Source of the DNA: Acidobacteriota bacterium
GTDB taxonomy: Bacteria > Acidobacteriota > Terriglobia > Bryobacterales > Bryobacteraceae
Direction of reading: 5' to 3'
DNA: 50,312 nt
Assembly (NCBI GenBank): GCA_025350695.1
Contig: JANXXI010000107.1
Span: 1 to 50,312, forward strand
The number at the start of each line of letters is the position of its first letter. Position 1 is the stretch's first letter. A program made the position numbers and the translations under genes. The notes under the pieces are model-generated. The model was not told the DNA's origin and did not search any database. It was given only the letters and a program-made list of their open reading frames with translations. This document shows positions 1-9,030 of this stretch, piece after piece.

Positions 1-2
1 GG

Positions 3-92
3 AATCCTCGCGAACTGGCGCAAGCGCCTGCGAACTGGATGCCTTGGAATTACCGCGAGAATCTTCTTCAGACGTCCGATATTGCCGCCTGA
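3..92 (+). CDS. Possible C-terminal end of an upstream gene (partial)
   Basis: The frame is open from the window edge to a TGA at 90-92. The roughly 29 residues are polar and end in QTSDIAA. The next ATG follows the stop directly and is in the same frame, so this could be the tail of a separate upstream gene or the 5' flank of the truncated membrane gene that follows. It does not resemble the membrane segments found at the matching place in the 616-residue paralogue. I do not recognise a family. Confidence 0.25.
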   Translation, partial: NPRELAQAPANWMPWNYRENLLQTSDIAA

Positions 93-1334
93 ATGGCAAA
101 TTCATGTCGGTTACGCATGCTTGCCGCAACCTCACCACTGCACCACTATTTCGCCAAAGTTGATCATCAGGGCATCTATGGCATTGAGGTAGGTGCAAAA
201 ACGGTTCCGGCGTTCTTTCAATATTGGGCGCTCTCTCTTTGGCCTCGTACTCTCGAGTCACTTGTTAGCGTTCCGCATTGGGTTCCTGTTCTGGCAGTGC
301 TGCTGCTGACGACGGTTCTGGTCGCCTCCTTACTTCGCAGCCCCCTAGCCATATTCGGCCTAGCTTGGTTCCTAATTACACTAGGGCCATATTTACTGGT
401 ACCCAACCACATCTCCGATTACTACCTCGTAATCCCAACTATCGGCCTTTCGATCCTCGCTACCTCCTCGCTATTACATGCCTGGCGCTCCGGGTGGATC
501 ATTCGGACAGTTGCCGGCTTATTGACGCTTGCATACATCGGGCCCTCGGCCTACGCCAGTTGGAATAGTTGCCTTCAAAGCCGCAACAATAGCACCCAAG
601 CCAAACAACTGGTCTTGGGCGTTCACCGCTTAAGCGCCAAATACAAGGGCAAACACATTTTCCTCAATGGAATCGACGATACGCTTTTCCGCATCGCTGT
701 TTATGACCGGCCATTCCGGTTGCTGGGTTTGAATCAGGTCTATCTAACTCCAGACAACGCGGATTCGCTCGTCCCATTCCAGGATCTGAGGGAATATGGT
801 GGTTACACATTGCCTGCGGTCTCCGTGCTCCGAACACTGGAAAACGATACAGGCAGCGTGTTGCAGGTAGATGGAGATCGCTTCACGGACATCACTCCGT
901 CATACCGGTTTCGCCTGCGTCACAGAAGCAAAGAGCAGAGCCCGCCAAGACGCATTGATCCCGGTGACGGTTTGTTCGACCCTTACCTCGCCAGCGGTTG
1001 GTACCAACCGGAAGTGCGTCATCGATGGATGCAGCAAAAAGCGGCGTTCGTCATCGGTCCAGCTCTCGCGGCCGGCGAGTCTCTCCATCTTGTTGGTTTC
1101 TGCGCTGCCTCTCAGCAACGCGACGCTCCCTTTCTGCTCACCGTGGCCATCGACCAACAAACGCTTCCACCAGTCAGCATTTCATTGTGCGGCGCCGGGT
1201 TCGATTTAGCATTTTCCGTGCCCAACACCAGCCCGCAAGGATACGCAATCACGTTAGCATTGGACAAAGTGTCGAAGTTCGATTTTGATAGTAGACCGCT
1301 CGGCTTGGCGATTCAAAGGATGGAGATCCGATGA
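93..1334 (+). CDS. Membrane protein, N-terminally truncated paralogue of the next gene
   Basis: 413 residues. About four hydrophobic segments lie between residues 60 and 160 and are followed by a long soluble C-terminal domain. From about residue 17 it aligns with residue ~210 onward of the next protein, sharing GIYG, LWP, AWF, LxPNHxSDYYL, GIDDxLFR, SGWYxPE and GFCA. The first ~200 residues of the paralogue, with the DD motif and six or so membrane helices, are missing. Its 3' end overlaps the next start by 4 nt (ATGA), so the two are translationally coupled. Without the catalytic half it is probably not an active glycosyltransferase. It may be a tandem duplicate that lost its 5' part, or its true start may lie elsewhere. 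Start at 93 chosen as the first ATG after an in-frame stop. Confidence 0.6.
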   Translation: MANSCRLRMLAATSPLHHYFAKVDHQGIYGIEVGAKTVPAFFQYWALSLWPRTLESLVSVPHWVPVLAVLLLTTVLVASLLRSPLAIFGLAWFLITLGPYLLVPNHISDYYLVIPTIGLSILATSSLLHAWRSGWIIRTVAGLLTLAYIGPSAYASWNSCLQSRNNSTQAKQLVLGVHRLSAKYKGKHIFLNGIDDTLFRIAVYDRPFRLLGLNQVYLTPDNADSLVPFQDLREYGGYTLPAVSVLRTLENDTGSVLQVDGDRFTDITPSYRFRLRHRSKEQSPPRRIDPGDGLFDPYLASGWYQPEVRHRWMQQKAAFVIGPALAAGESLHLVGFCAASQQRDAPFLLTVAIDQQTLPPVSISLCGAGFDLAFSVPNTSPQGYAITLALDKVSKFDFDSRPLGLAIQRMEIR

Positions 1335-3181
1335 ATCGTAAGCCTGCGCTGCTTTACGCCATGCCCCTCGCTATTTGCGCCCTCCTCTATTCAAAGGTGT
1401 GGAGTTCCTGGTTTTTTCAGGATGATTTCAGTTGGCTGTATCTGAACCAGGAACTTGCCGCCAGTAACCTGTGGGACATTCTGACCCGCCCAATGGCCCA
1501 AGGCACTTGGCGTCCTCTCAGCGAACGCGCCCAGTTCATGATTCTGCCGGCGATGTTCGGCGTCGACGCCACGCCGCATCACGTGCTCGCGTTCCTGACG
1601 CAGTTCCTAAATCTGATTCTATTGAACAACATCGTCAATCGGATTAGCGGCTCAGCCCTTGCGGGATGTGCCGCCGCCACGCTATGGGCTGTTAACGCTG
1701 GCTTGGCGCTGCCGTTAGGTTGGCCTTCCGCCTACAGCCAAATTGAATGCGCAGCCTTTCTATTGAGCGCCCTCTGGTTGTGGATCAAGTACGCCGAAAC
1801 CAACCAGCGGCGATATTTGTTGGGGCAATGGGCCGTGTTTCTGCTTGGATTCGGAGTGCAGGAACTCAACGTAGTTTACCCGGCAATCGCGCTTTCTTAT
1901 GCGCTGCTATTCGCCCCGCGACTGGCCAAATTTACCGCTCCATTATTCCTGGTGTCGCTTCTTTACGTATTGGCCCACAACCATTTTGCGCCGAAGGCTA
2001 ACGATGGAATTTATGGCGTTCGAGTGGGCTTTGGGATCTTCGCAACCCTGCGGGAATATTGCGCAATGGCCCTTTGGCCCTGGAGCGCCGAGGTTTACGG
2101 GCGGCTGGGTAGCGCCGCGCGAACGCCCATTGTGGCCCTGCTCGCCGTGTTTATGTTAGCAGTCGTTGGATGGGCCGTGGCACAGAGGGATCGTATCATC
2201 CTGTTCGGCGCCGCTTGGTTCGTTATCGCCCTGAGCCCCTTCTTGCTGATTCCAAATCACGTGTCGGATTACTATCTGGCTGCGCCCACGGCAGGCCTTG
2301 CCATTGTACTCAGTTGCAGTCTTATCTCCCTGTGGCGGAAGGCCCGATGGCTAGGGGCGCTCGCCGCCATCTTTATCGGCATTTCGGTTGCCGGAAACGC
2401 CGGGGTCTCCTTCGTCACCACAAAGAGTAACGCCATAAATAGCGGCCGCATGCGCAACCTGCTATTCGGCGTGAAACAAATTGCGGAGCGCTTTCCTGGC
2501 AAAGCAATCCTGCTCAGCGGAATTGACGATGCTCTCTTTAGAGGAGCTCTTTACCATCATCCATTCGCGCTGGTTGCCTCTGAACATGTCTATATTGCTC
2601 CGACAAATGCCGCGCAACTGAAACCATTTCGTGAATTTAAAGAGTTTTCTAGCTTTACCCTGGCCGACGATGTGGTGCGTCACGGGATCAAGGACGGATC
2701 TGTAGTAGTGTTTAACTTTGAGAAGAGCCGATTCCAAAATGTCACCGAAACCTATCAAGCTGCACTCGGTTCTTCACCGGGCGCACTGCCGAAAAAAGTG
2801 ATGATCGGAATAAATGCCTATTCCTATCTGCTCGGGAGCGGGTGGTATCCGCCGGAAGGAAATTATCGCTGGATGGGGCAGTCGGCAGGATTGCGGATCG
2901 GTGGTCCCATCGAGGCAAAAGAGAAGTTGTATGTCAGCGGTTTTTGCGCCCCCGCGCAGCTCAAAAACGGACCCATCCGGCTGAGCGTTTTCGTGAACAA
3001 AACCCCGTTGCAGACCGCCCTAATCAGCAACTGTGACGTGCCATTTCAGCTCAGCTTCCCCCTGAAAGGCTTCGAGAAAGAAGATCAGTTAGTATTGGAA
3101 TTTCAAGTAGATAAGACCACGAAGGTCGCCCCGGATGTGCGCGAGCTTGGAATCGCAATGGACGAAGTCCGAATTGATTAA
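1331..3181 (+). CDS. Polytopic membrane protein, GT-C/TMTC-like glycosyltransferase fold
   Basis: 616 residues. The first helix (residues 5-27) is followed by FQDDFSW (D31, D32), the acidic pair expected in the first extracytoplasmic loop of GT-C glycosyltransferases. Next comes an RPLSE stretch, an H-x-L-A-F motif and an LNLILLN helix, an order seen in TMTC/DUF1736-type proteins. About ten membrane segments run to residue ~350, then a ~260-residue domain presumably outside the membrane. By family knowledge such proteins move sugars from polyprenyl carriers; substrate unknown. The preceding gene is a shortened copy. The start overlaps the previous stop (ATGA). Function is inferred from fold motifs only. 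Confidence 0.6.
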   Translation: MNRKPALLYAMPLAICALLYSKVWSSWFFQDDFSWLYLNQELAASNLWDILTRPMAQGTWRPLSERAQFMILPAMFGVDATPHHVLAFLTQFLNLILLNNIVNRISGSALAGCAAATLWAVNAGLALPLGWPSAYSQIECAAFLLSALWLWIKYAETNQRRYLLGQWAVFLLGFGVQELNVVYPAIALSYALLFAPRLAKFTAPLFLVSLLYVLAHNHFAPKANDGIYGVRVGFGIFATLREYCAMALWPWSAEVYGRLGSAARTPIVALLAVFMLAVVGWAVAQRDRIILFGAAWFVIALSPFLLIPNHVSDYYLAAPTAGLAIVLSCSLISLWRKARWLGALAAIFIGISVAGNAGVSFVTTKSNAINSGRMRNLLFGVKQIAERFPGKAILLSGIDDALFRGALYHHPFALVASEHVYIAPTNAAQLKPFREFKEFSSFTLADDVVRHGIKDGSVVVFNFEKSRFQNVTETYQAALGSSPGALPKKVMIGINAYSYLLGSGWYPPEGNYRWMGQSAGLRIGGPIEAKEKLYVSGFCAPAQLKNGPIRLSVFVNKTPLQTALISNCDVPFQLSFPLKGFEKEDQLVLEFQVDKTTKVAPDVRELGIAMDEVRID

Positions 3182-3207
3182 ACTTTACCTTCCACCACAA
3201 TCTGTTG

Positions 3208-3237
3208 TTGACACAACCCAGGCATACACCTTATATT
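3208..3237 (+). promoter_or_regulatory. Sigma-70 promoter for nrdAB
   Basis: TTGACA at 3208-3213 and TATATT at 3232-3237, 18 bp apart (TTATAT at 3231 gives 17). The predicted transcript starts near 3244, leaving a leader of about 75 nt before the nrdA GTG. This is the best consensus promoter seen in the window. Confidence 0.6.
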
Positions 3238-3244
3238 GATGAAT

Positions 3245-3308
3245 GCTGTCGGTCTTCCGTTCCGGAAGTGAGTAGGGAACCTGGTGAAAATCCGGGACAA
3301 AAGAAGAA
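3245..3308 (+). promoter_or_regulatory. Cobalamin-riboswitch-like leader (5' half of the core)
   Basis: A perfect hairpin CTTCCG-TTC-CGGAAG is followed by AGTGAGTAGGGAACCTGGTG and then AAAATCCGGGAC. The string GGGAA-C-GGTG-AA-TCC-GG-C is the conserved core of cobalamin riboswitches, with CCTGG pairing to CCGGG. The downstream half, CCCGC-ACTGT and the B12-box, is not visible between here and the nrdA start, and the leader is too short for a full ~200-nt aptamer. So it is either a compact or variant aptamer or a remnant. B12 control of class I RNR is known from actinobacteria. Confidence 0.45.
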
Positions 3309-3318
3309 GGGCGAGAGA

Positions 3319-5694
3319 GTGGCTAGCCAAACAATCGAAAAAACCGCGGAACTATTTCCAGGCGTTCACGCCGAAACTCCTCCCACCGCGATGCGCGTCT
3401 TGAAACGCAACGGTTCCCACGAACCGGTCATGGTGGATAAAATCATCCGCGCCGTTGAGCGCTTCTCCGTGGGTCTTTCCAGTGTCGATCCGATGCGCGT
3501 CGCGATCAAAACAATTGGCGGCCTGTACGATGGCTCCACAACCCGTGAATTAGATCTGCTCTCGATCCAAACCGCAGCTGAGCTGATTTCCGAAGAACCG
3601 GAATATTCACGTCTGGCCGCCCGTATTTTATCGCGATATATCGAAAAAGAAGTTCAAAGCCAAAATATTTTCTCATTTTCTCAATCAATTGAGGCTGGTT
3701 TTAAGGCTGGGTTGATTTCTGAAACCATGGCCGCCTTCGTCCGGGCCAATGCGCGCAAGCTCAACAGCGCCGTTGACGACCTGTATTCCGACCGTTTTGA
3801 GTTCTTCGGAATTCGCACCGTTTACGACCGCTATCTATTGAAAGATCCACGGACTCGTGAGGTTCTGGAGACTCCGCAGTACTTCTTCCTCCGGGTAGCA
3901 TGTGGGCTATCCCATCAAGCTTCCGAGGCTGTGAGCTTCTATCAGCTTCTTGCTGCTCTTGAGTATCTGCCAAGCTCGCCCACTCTTTTCAACTCTGGGA
4001 CAAAGCATTCGCAGATGTCGTCCTGCTTCCTTTTGGATTCACCGGCCGATCACCTGGAATCCATCTATGATCGATACAAAGAAGTGGCGTTGCTGTCGAA
4101 GTTTTCCGGTGGCATTGGCTTGGCCTATCACCGCGTGCGTTCGCGTGGATCGTTGATTCAGGCCACCAACGGCAAATCGAACGGCATTGTGCCGTGGTTG
4201 AAAACGCTCGATTCTTCGGTTTCGGCCGTGAATCAGGGCGGTAAGCGGAAGGGCGCCTGCTGTGTGTATCTTGAACCGTGGCACGCCGATATCGAAGACT
4301 TTTTAGAACTCCGCGATAACACCGGCGATGAGGCGCGCCGTACTTACAACCTGAACTTGGCCCACTGGGTTCCCGATTTGTTCATGGAACGTGTGGAAGC
4401 CGATGCCATGTGGTCCCTGTTCGACCCAGCAAGGGTTCCGCATCTTCCCGACCTATATGGCGCGGCCTTTCGTAGCGCTTACGCCAAAGCCGAAGAGGCC
4501 AAGTTGTTTGAACGGCAAGTGAAGGCGCGGGATCTCTATTCCCGCATGATGCGCATGCTAGCCGAAACCGGCAATGGCTGGATGACCTTCAAAGATGCCT
4601 GCAACGAAAAGTCAAATCAAACTGGGTTGCCTCAGAACGTCGTTCACCTTTCCAACCTCTGCACTGAGATCACTGAAGTAACTTCACTGGATGAAACGGC
4701 GGTGTGTAATCTGGGTTCGGTCAACTTATCGCGGCATGTTACCGGCGGCGCATTCGATTTTGAAAAACTGGCGGACACTGTGCGCCGCGCGATTCCGTTT
4801 CTTGACCGCGTAATTGACATAAACTTCTATCCCACACCCACTGCTTCGGCATCAAACGTCCGGTGGCGCCCGATAGGGCTCGGCATCATGGGCCTACAGG
4901 ATGTATTTTTCCAGCTGAAAATGGCTTTCGATTCCGACGCTGCTCGTAGCTTGTCCAAGCGAATTCAAGAAGAGATTTATTTCCATGCTTTGACGGCCAC
5001 GTGCGACTTGGCGGAAGTATCAGGACCTCATTCCTCATTTGCGGAGACCCGTGCGGCCAAGGGCGATCTACAGTTCGATGCCTGGGGAATTACGCCGTCT
5101 AACATGGAACGTTGGGCTGCTCTGCGTCAGCGCGTTAAACAAGTTGGCCTTCGGAACTCGCTGCTCATCGCCATCGCGCCGACCGCAACCATCGCCTCCA
5201 TCGCCGGTTGCTACGAGTGCATCGAACCCCAACTCTCTAATTTGTTCAAGCGCGAAACCCTGTCCGGAGACTTCTTGCAAGTGAATCGTTACTTGGTTGC
5301 GGAATTGAAAGAACTGAACCTCTGGACCGAGGACACCCGCAATCGTTTGAAGATGGGCGAAGGATCAGTGCAGGATATTCCAGGCGTGCCTCAGGCCATG
5401 CGCGAAGTGTTCCGCACCGTTTGGGAAATCCCCATGCGTTCGCTGGTCGACATGGGTGCGGATCGCGGCGCGTTTATCGACCAAAGCCAATCTCTGAATC
5501 TGTTTATGGAGAGCCCAAGCATCGGCAAGCTTTCTTCGATGTATATGTATGCCTGGAAAAAAGGTTTGAAGACTACTTACTACTTACGTTCCCGCCCCGC
5601 GTCGAAGATATCCAAAGTTACAGCTCCGGTTTCGGCGGCCAAAGCCGTCGCCTGTTCGCTTGAAAATCCGGAAACGTGCGAGGCCTGCCAGTGA
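3319..5694 (+). CDS. nrdA: Class I ribonucleoside-diphosphate reductase, alpha subunit
   Basis: Reduces ribonucleotides to deoxyribonucleotides with the beta subunit encoded next. From the GTG at 3319 (preceded by AAGAAGAAGG) it has 791 residues. An ATP-cone lies at about residues 24-110 (RVLKRNG, VDKIIRAV), giving dATP/ATP control. The redox cysteine is C236 (SSCFLLDS), the thiyl-radical cysteine C448 with E450 (SNLCTEI), and the second active-site cysteine C463 (AVCNLGSVNL). The radical-transfer pair is Y754-Y755, and the C-terminal shuttle CEAC is C787/C790. All catalytic residues are present. The frame is open further upstream to a TTG at 3205, but that stretch is the promoter and structured leader, so it was excluded. 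The last 4 nt overlap nrdB. Confidence 0.93.
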   Translation: MASQTIEKTAELFPGVHAETPPTAMRVLKRNGSHEPVMVDKIIRAVERFSVGLSSVDPMRVAIKTIGGLYDGSTTRELDLLSIQTAAELISEEPEYSRLAARILSRYIEKEVQSQNIFSFSQSIEAGFKAGLISETMAAFVRANARKLNSAVDDLYSDRFEFFGIRTVYDRYLLKDPRTREVLETPQYFFLRVACGLSHQASEAVSFYQLLAALEYLPSSPTLFNSGTKHSQMSSCFLLDSPADHLESIYDRYKEVALLSKFSGGIGLAYHRVRSRGSLIQATNGKSNGIVPWLKTLDSSVSAVNQGGKRKGACCVYLEPWHADIEDFLELRDNTGDEARRTYNLNLAHWVPDLFMERVEADAMWSLFDPARVPHLPDLYGAAFRSAYAKAEEAKLFERQVKARDLYSRMMRMLAETGNGWMTFKDACNEKSNQTGLPQNVVHLSNLCTEITEVTSLDETAVCNLGSVNLSRHVTGGAFDFEKLADTVRRAIPFLDRVIDINFYPTPTASASNVRWRPIGLGIMGLQDVFFQLKMAFDSDAARSLSKRIQEEIYFHALTATCDLAEVSGPHSSFAETRAAKGDLQFDAWGITPSNMERWAALRQRVKQVGLRNSLLIAIAPTATIASIAGCYECIEPQLSNLFKRETLSGDFLQVNRYLVAELKELNLWTEDTRNRLKMGEGSVQDIPGVPQAMREVFRTVWEIPMRSLVDMGADRGAFIDQSQSLNLFMESPSIGKLSSMYMYAWKKGLKTTYYLRSRPASKISKVTAPVSAAKAVACSLENPETCEACQ

Positions 5695-6689
5695 TCCTTG
5701 ACCCAGGCTTCAACCTGACGCTTCGTCCGATGAAGTATCCGGTATTCTATGAGATGTTCAAGACGGCCATCAAGAATACCTGGACCGTGGAAGAGGTAGA
5801 TTTTTCAAGCGACGTAACCGATCTGCGCTCGAAGATGACACCGGCTGAGCAGCACTTAATCAAGCGGCTTGTCGCGTTTTTTGCAACGGGCGACAGCATC
5901 GTCGGCAATAATCTGGTGCTGAACCTCTATAAGCACATTAACTCGCCCGAAGCCCGCATGTACCTATCGCGGCAGTTATATGAGGAAGGGTTGCACGTTC
6001 AGTTTTACTTGACCCTTCTTGACACCTACGTCACTGATCCGCAAGAGCGGGCCGATGCGTTTTCAGCCGTGGATACCATTCCTTCCATCCAAAAGAAGGC
6101 TCAGTTCTGCTTCAAGTGGATCGATTCAATTGGAGACCTGCAGGAGATTCGCACCGACGATCAGATGCGCCAGTTCTTGTTGAATCTGGTCTGTTTTGCG
6201 GCCTGTATCGAAGGGCTGTTCTTCTTCGCCGCATTTGCCTACGTCTACTACCTGCGATCGCGCGGATTGCTTCAGGGTTTGGCGACGGGTACAAGCTGGG
6301 TGTTTCGCGATGAAAGCGCGCATATCGAATTTGCTCTCGAAGTCATCGAGACCGCGCGTCGTGAGCGCCCCGAACTGTTCGATGCAACCTTCGCGGAAAA
6401 AGTGACCGAAATGATTCGCGAAGCAGTGGATTGCGAACTTACGTTTGCTGAAGACACGCTGAGCCAAGGCGTCAGCGGCCTTTCCATTACCGGCATGCGC
6501 GAATATCTACAATACATTGCCGACCGGCGGCTGGAAGCACTACAACTGCCGCCCATCTACGGCTCGCGAAATCCGTTCGCATTCATGGAACTGCAGGACG
6601 TACAAGAGTTGACAAACTTCTTTGAGCGGCGCGTTTCCGCCTATCAGGTGGGCGTCACCGGCGACGTTGGTTTCACCGACGACTTCTAA
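5691..6689 (+). CDS. nrdB: Class I ribonucleotide reductase, beta subunit
   Basis: 332 residues. It generates the radical needed by NrdA. The metal ligands can be read: D68 (ATGDSIVGNN), E99 and H102 (YEEGLHVQFY), the glutamate in AACIEGLFF, and E/H in DESAHIEFA. Tyr106, four residues after H102, occupies the position of the E. coli Y122 radical, so this is a tyrosyl-radical type rather than the Phe-bearing class Ic. The C-terminus GFTDDF fits the tail that docks on NrdA. The GTG at 5691 overlaps the nrdA stop (GTGA); an earlier GTG at 5676 would intrude further into nrdA. Confidence 0.93.
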   Translation: MILDPGFNLTLRPMKYPVFYEMFKTAIKNTWTVEEVDFSSDVTDLRSKMTPAEQHLIKRLVAFFATGDSIVGNNLVLNLYKHINSPEARMYLSRQLYEEGLHVQFYLTLLDTYVTDPQERADAFSAVDTIPSIQKKAQFCFKWIDSIGDLQEIRTDDQMRQFLLNLVCFAACIEGLFFFAAFAYVYYLRSRGLLQGLATGTSWVFRDESAHIEFALEVIETARRERPELFDATFAEKVTEMIREAVDCELTFAEDTLSQGVSGLSITGMREYLQYIADRRLEALQLPPIYGSRNPFAFMELQDVQELTNFFERRVSAYQVGVTGDVGFTDDF

Positions 6690-6713
6690 TTGTATCTACA
6701 ATCAAAGATACTC

Positions 6714-7574
6714 ATGAAGTTCGCGCTTTGTCTTCTTTCGGTTGTGGCGTTCGGTCAGACGGCCCGCGTCACAATCGGCGACCTCAACAAACTGCCTGCA
6801 CGAGCGGCCGATCAAAAAATCATTTATGGCCCCGCCCCGCAGCAGTTCGGGGAACTACGGCTTCCTCAAGGCAAAGGTCCGCATCCGGTAGTCGTAATCA
6901 TCCACGGCGGTTGCTGGGGAGACTTTGCCGATGCCACTTACATGTCCAATTTGTCGACACGCTTGGCGGACGCCGGCGCCGCAACGTGGAATATTGAGTA
7001 CCGGCTGGTGCATCAACCAGGGGGTGGGTGGCCTGGCACCATCCAAGATGCCGGCGCGGCTATTGATTACTTACGAAAGATTGCCAGGGCCAATCACCTG
7101 GACTTGAAGCGAGTAGTGACCACAGGCCATTCCGCCGGCGGGCACTTGGCTCTGTGGGCTGCCGGCCGCAAGAACATCACGAAAAAGAGTCCTCTCTATG
7201 TTCGCAATCCCTTGCCTATTTCGGCCACCGTTCCGATTGCGGGCATTGTGGATCTTGAAGCGTTTTACGAATACGGTTTGAACGTTTGTGGCGATCGCGA
7301 AAGGCGGACCTTGGGTGGTACAGTGACGGAAGTTCCCGGCCATTACCGCGCCGCATCGCCCATTAGCCTGTTGCCGATCCGTATTCCGCAGACCTTGCTA
7401 TTTGGCGATGAAGATCGCGCTGTGCCTGGCCGCCTGTTCAGCGCCTACATCACTGCCGCAAAACCCGAAGTAATAAACGTACCCGGCGCGGCGCATTTTG
7501 AATTCCTTATGCCAGGGACGCAGGCCGAGAAGATTTTGTTTGAAAAGCTGCTTCGTGCGGCGAAGTTGAGGTGA
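6714..7574 (+). CDS. Secreted alpha/beta hydrolase (esterase/peptidase type)
   Basis: 287 residues from the ATG at 6714, which begins a signal peptide (MKFALCLLSVVAFGQ). The oxyanion HGG is in IIHGGCWGDF, the nucleophile S140 in GHSAGG, the likely acid Asp in FGDEDRAVP and the His in GAAHFEFL. This arrangement matches BD-FAE/kynurenine-formamidase-like and S9-type esterases. A longer reading from a TTG directly after nrdB would add eight residues in front of the signal peptide and is less likely. It lies 6 bp before the M24 peptidase gene, suggesting co-transcription. Substrate unknown. Confidence 0.8.
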   Translation: MKFALCLLSVVAFGQTARVTIGDLNKLPARAADQKIIYGPAPQQFGELRLPQGKGPHPVVVIIHGGCWGDFADATYMSNLSTRLADAGAATWNIEYRLVHQPGGGWPGTIQDAGAAIDYLRKIARANHLDLKRVVTTGHSAGGHLALWAAGRKNITKKSPLYVRNPLPISATVPIAGIVDLEAFYEYGLNVCGDRERRTLGGTVTEVPGHYRAASPISLLPIRIPQTLLFGDEDRAVPGRLFSAYITAAKPEVINVPGAAHFEFLMPGTQAEKILFEKLLRAAKLR

Positions 7575-7580
7575 CACCAG

Positions 7581-9008
7581 ATGTTTCAAGGGACCACGTT
7601 ATTCATCGCGTTCAGCGCCGTGGCATTCGCACAAGCCGAGGCCTTTTATCAGAACGATTTTCCACCCGCTGAGTTCAAGGCCCGGTGGCAGAAGGTGTTC
7701 GATCAGATCGGGTCCGAAGCTGTGGCCGTGATGCAAGGCACGCCGCTCACCAACGGTTTTTCCATGCCCCGGCAGACGAACGAGTTTTACTACCTATGCG
7801 GCATTGAGACGCCTCACTCGTACCTCCTGCTGGACGGGCGCAACAAGAAGGTGACGCTGTACCTGCCGCCTCGCAATCCACGGCTGGAGCGAAGCGAGGG
7901 CAAGGTGCTCTCAGCCGAAGACGCCCCGCAGGTGAAACAATTGACGGGCGTCGATGAAGTGCTCAGTACCGATGCGATCCGTGGCGACTGGTTCGGCCAA
8001 CTGACGGGCGGTGCGCCTCGCACTGTCTACACGTTGCTGACTCCGGCGGAAGGCAACAGTCAAAGCCGATTCGAACTACAGAACGCGAATGCCAGCATCG
8101 CAACCGACTACTGGGATGGCCGCCTGCCGCGTGAGGCTGTGTTTGGAAACTTAATCAAGGCACGCTACCCACGCGCCACTGTCCTCGATATCACACCCAT
8201 CTTGGATGAGATGCGGAGCGTAAAAAGCGATCGGGAAATCGCATTGGTGAAGCGGGCCTCGGAGATTGCCGGCATGGCGATCCTGGAAGCGGCGAAGAGC
8301 ACCAAACCTGGCGTCTACGAATATCAGTTGGACGCCGCCGCCCGTTACATTTATCTTGTGAACGGCGCCAGGCTTGAAGGGTATCGGTCCATTGCCGCTT
8401 CGGGCGCCCAGAATATTTGGAACGCGCACTACTATCGGAATAGCCGTCGCATGGATGGTGGCGATATGGTGTTGTTCGACTACGCGCCGGAGTTCCGCTA
8501 CTACACAAGTGACATTGCGCGGATGTGGCCCGTGAATGGTAAGTTCACGCCGGTGCAGCGCGAGTTACTGCAGTTTGTTCTCGAATACCGCAATGCCGTC
8601 ATGAAGCTATTGAAGCCGGGCGTAACTCCGAAGGAGATTTTGGCCGAGGCGCGCACGGCGATGGCGCCAGTGTTCGCCCGGACGAAATTTTCAAAGCCTG
8701 TGTATGAGCAAGCGGCGCGGAAGCTACTGGAGACGGGCGGCGGCGTGTTATCGCATCCAGTGGGCATGACTGTGCATGACGATGGACCTTATGGGCCTGG
8801 AGCATTGAAGCCCGGGCATGTATTTAGCATCGATCCGCAGTTGTGGGTGCCGGAGGAAAATCTCTACGTCCGTTATGAAGATGTGGTGGTGATCCGTCCC
8901 AGTGGATATGAGAATTTCACAGCCTTCCTGCCGACGGAGTTGGATGACTTAGAAAAACTTGTACGGCAAGCGGGCGGCGTGGTCGACAAGGTGCCGGCGA
9001 AGCCCTAA
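7581..9008 (+). CDS. Secreted M24 metallopeptidase, Xaa-Pro aminopeptidase-like
   Basis: 475 residues with a signal peptide (MFQGTTLFIAFSAVAFAQA). An AMP_N-like creatinase domain spans about residues 25-200 and the pita-bread domain about 210-465. Metal ligands of the M24 family are D300 (FDYAPEF), D311 (TSDIAR), H392 (SHPVGMTVHD) and E433 (RYEDVVVI). The position usually held by Glu in an EPG motif is D418 (FSIDPQLW), a conservative but unusual change. Xaa-Pro aminopeptidases cut N-terminal residues in front of proline. Neighbouring genes for 4-hydroxyproline metabolism fit a role in peptide use. Whether the enzyme is active with Asp is open. Confidence 0.85.
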   Translation: MFQGTTLFIAFSAVAFAQAEAFYQNDFPPAEFKARWQKVFDQIGSEAVAVMQGTPLTNGFSMPRQTNEFYYLCGIETPHSYLLLDGRNKKVTLYLPPRNPRLERSEGKVLSAEDAPQVKQLTGVDEVLSTDAIRGDWFGQLTGGAPRTVYTLLTPAEGNSQSRFELQNANASIATDYWDGRLPREAVFGNLIKARYPRATVLDITPILDEMRSVKSDREIALVKRASEIAGMAILEAAKSTKPGVYEYQLDAAARYIYLVNGARLEGYRSIAASGAQNIWNAHYYRNSRRMDGGDMVLFDYAPEFRYYTSDIARMWPVNGKFTPVQRELLQFVLEYRNAVMKLLKPGVTPKEILAEARTAMAPVFARTKFSKPVYEQAARKLLETGGGVLSHPVGMTVHDDGPYGPGALKPGHVFSIDPQLWVPEENLYVRYEDVVVIRPSGYENFTAFLPTELDDLEKLVRQAGGVVDKVPAKP

Positions 9009-9030
9009 GACGTTACGGCACAATGAAGTG

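Noticed and set aside
3205-3318. N-terminal extension of nrdA from a TTG
   Set aside because: The stretch holds the promoter and the structured leader; the extra residues have no family match and the GTG at 3319 has a good ribosome site.
3208-3600. A full-length cobalamin riboswitch
   Set aside because: Neither CCCGC-ACTGT nor a B12-box could be found before or inside the start of nrdA, so only a half or variant is claimed.
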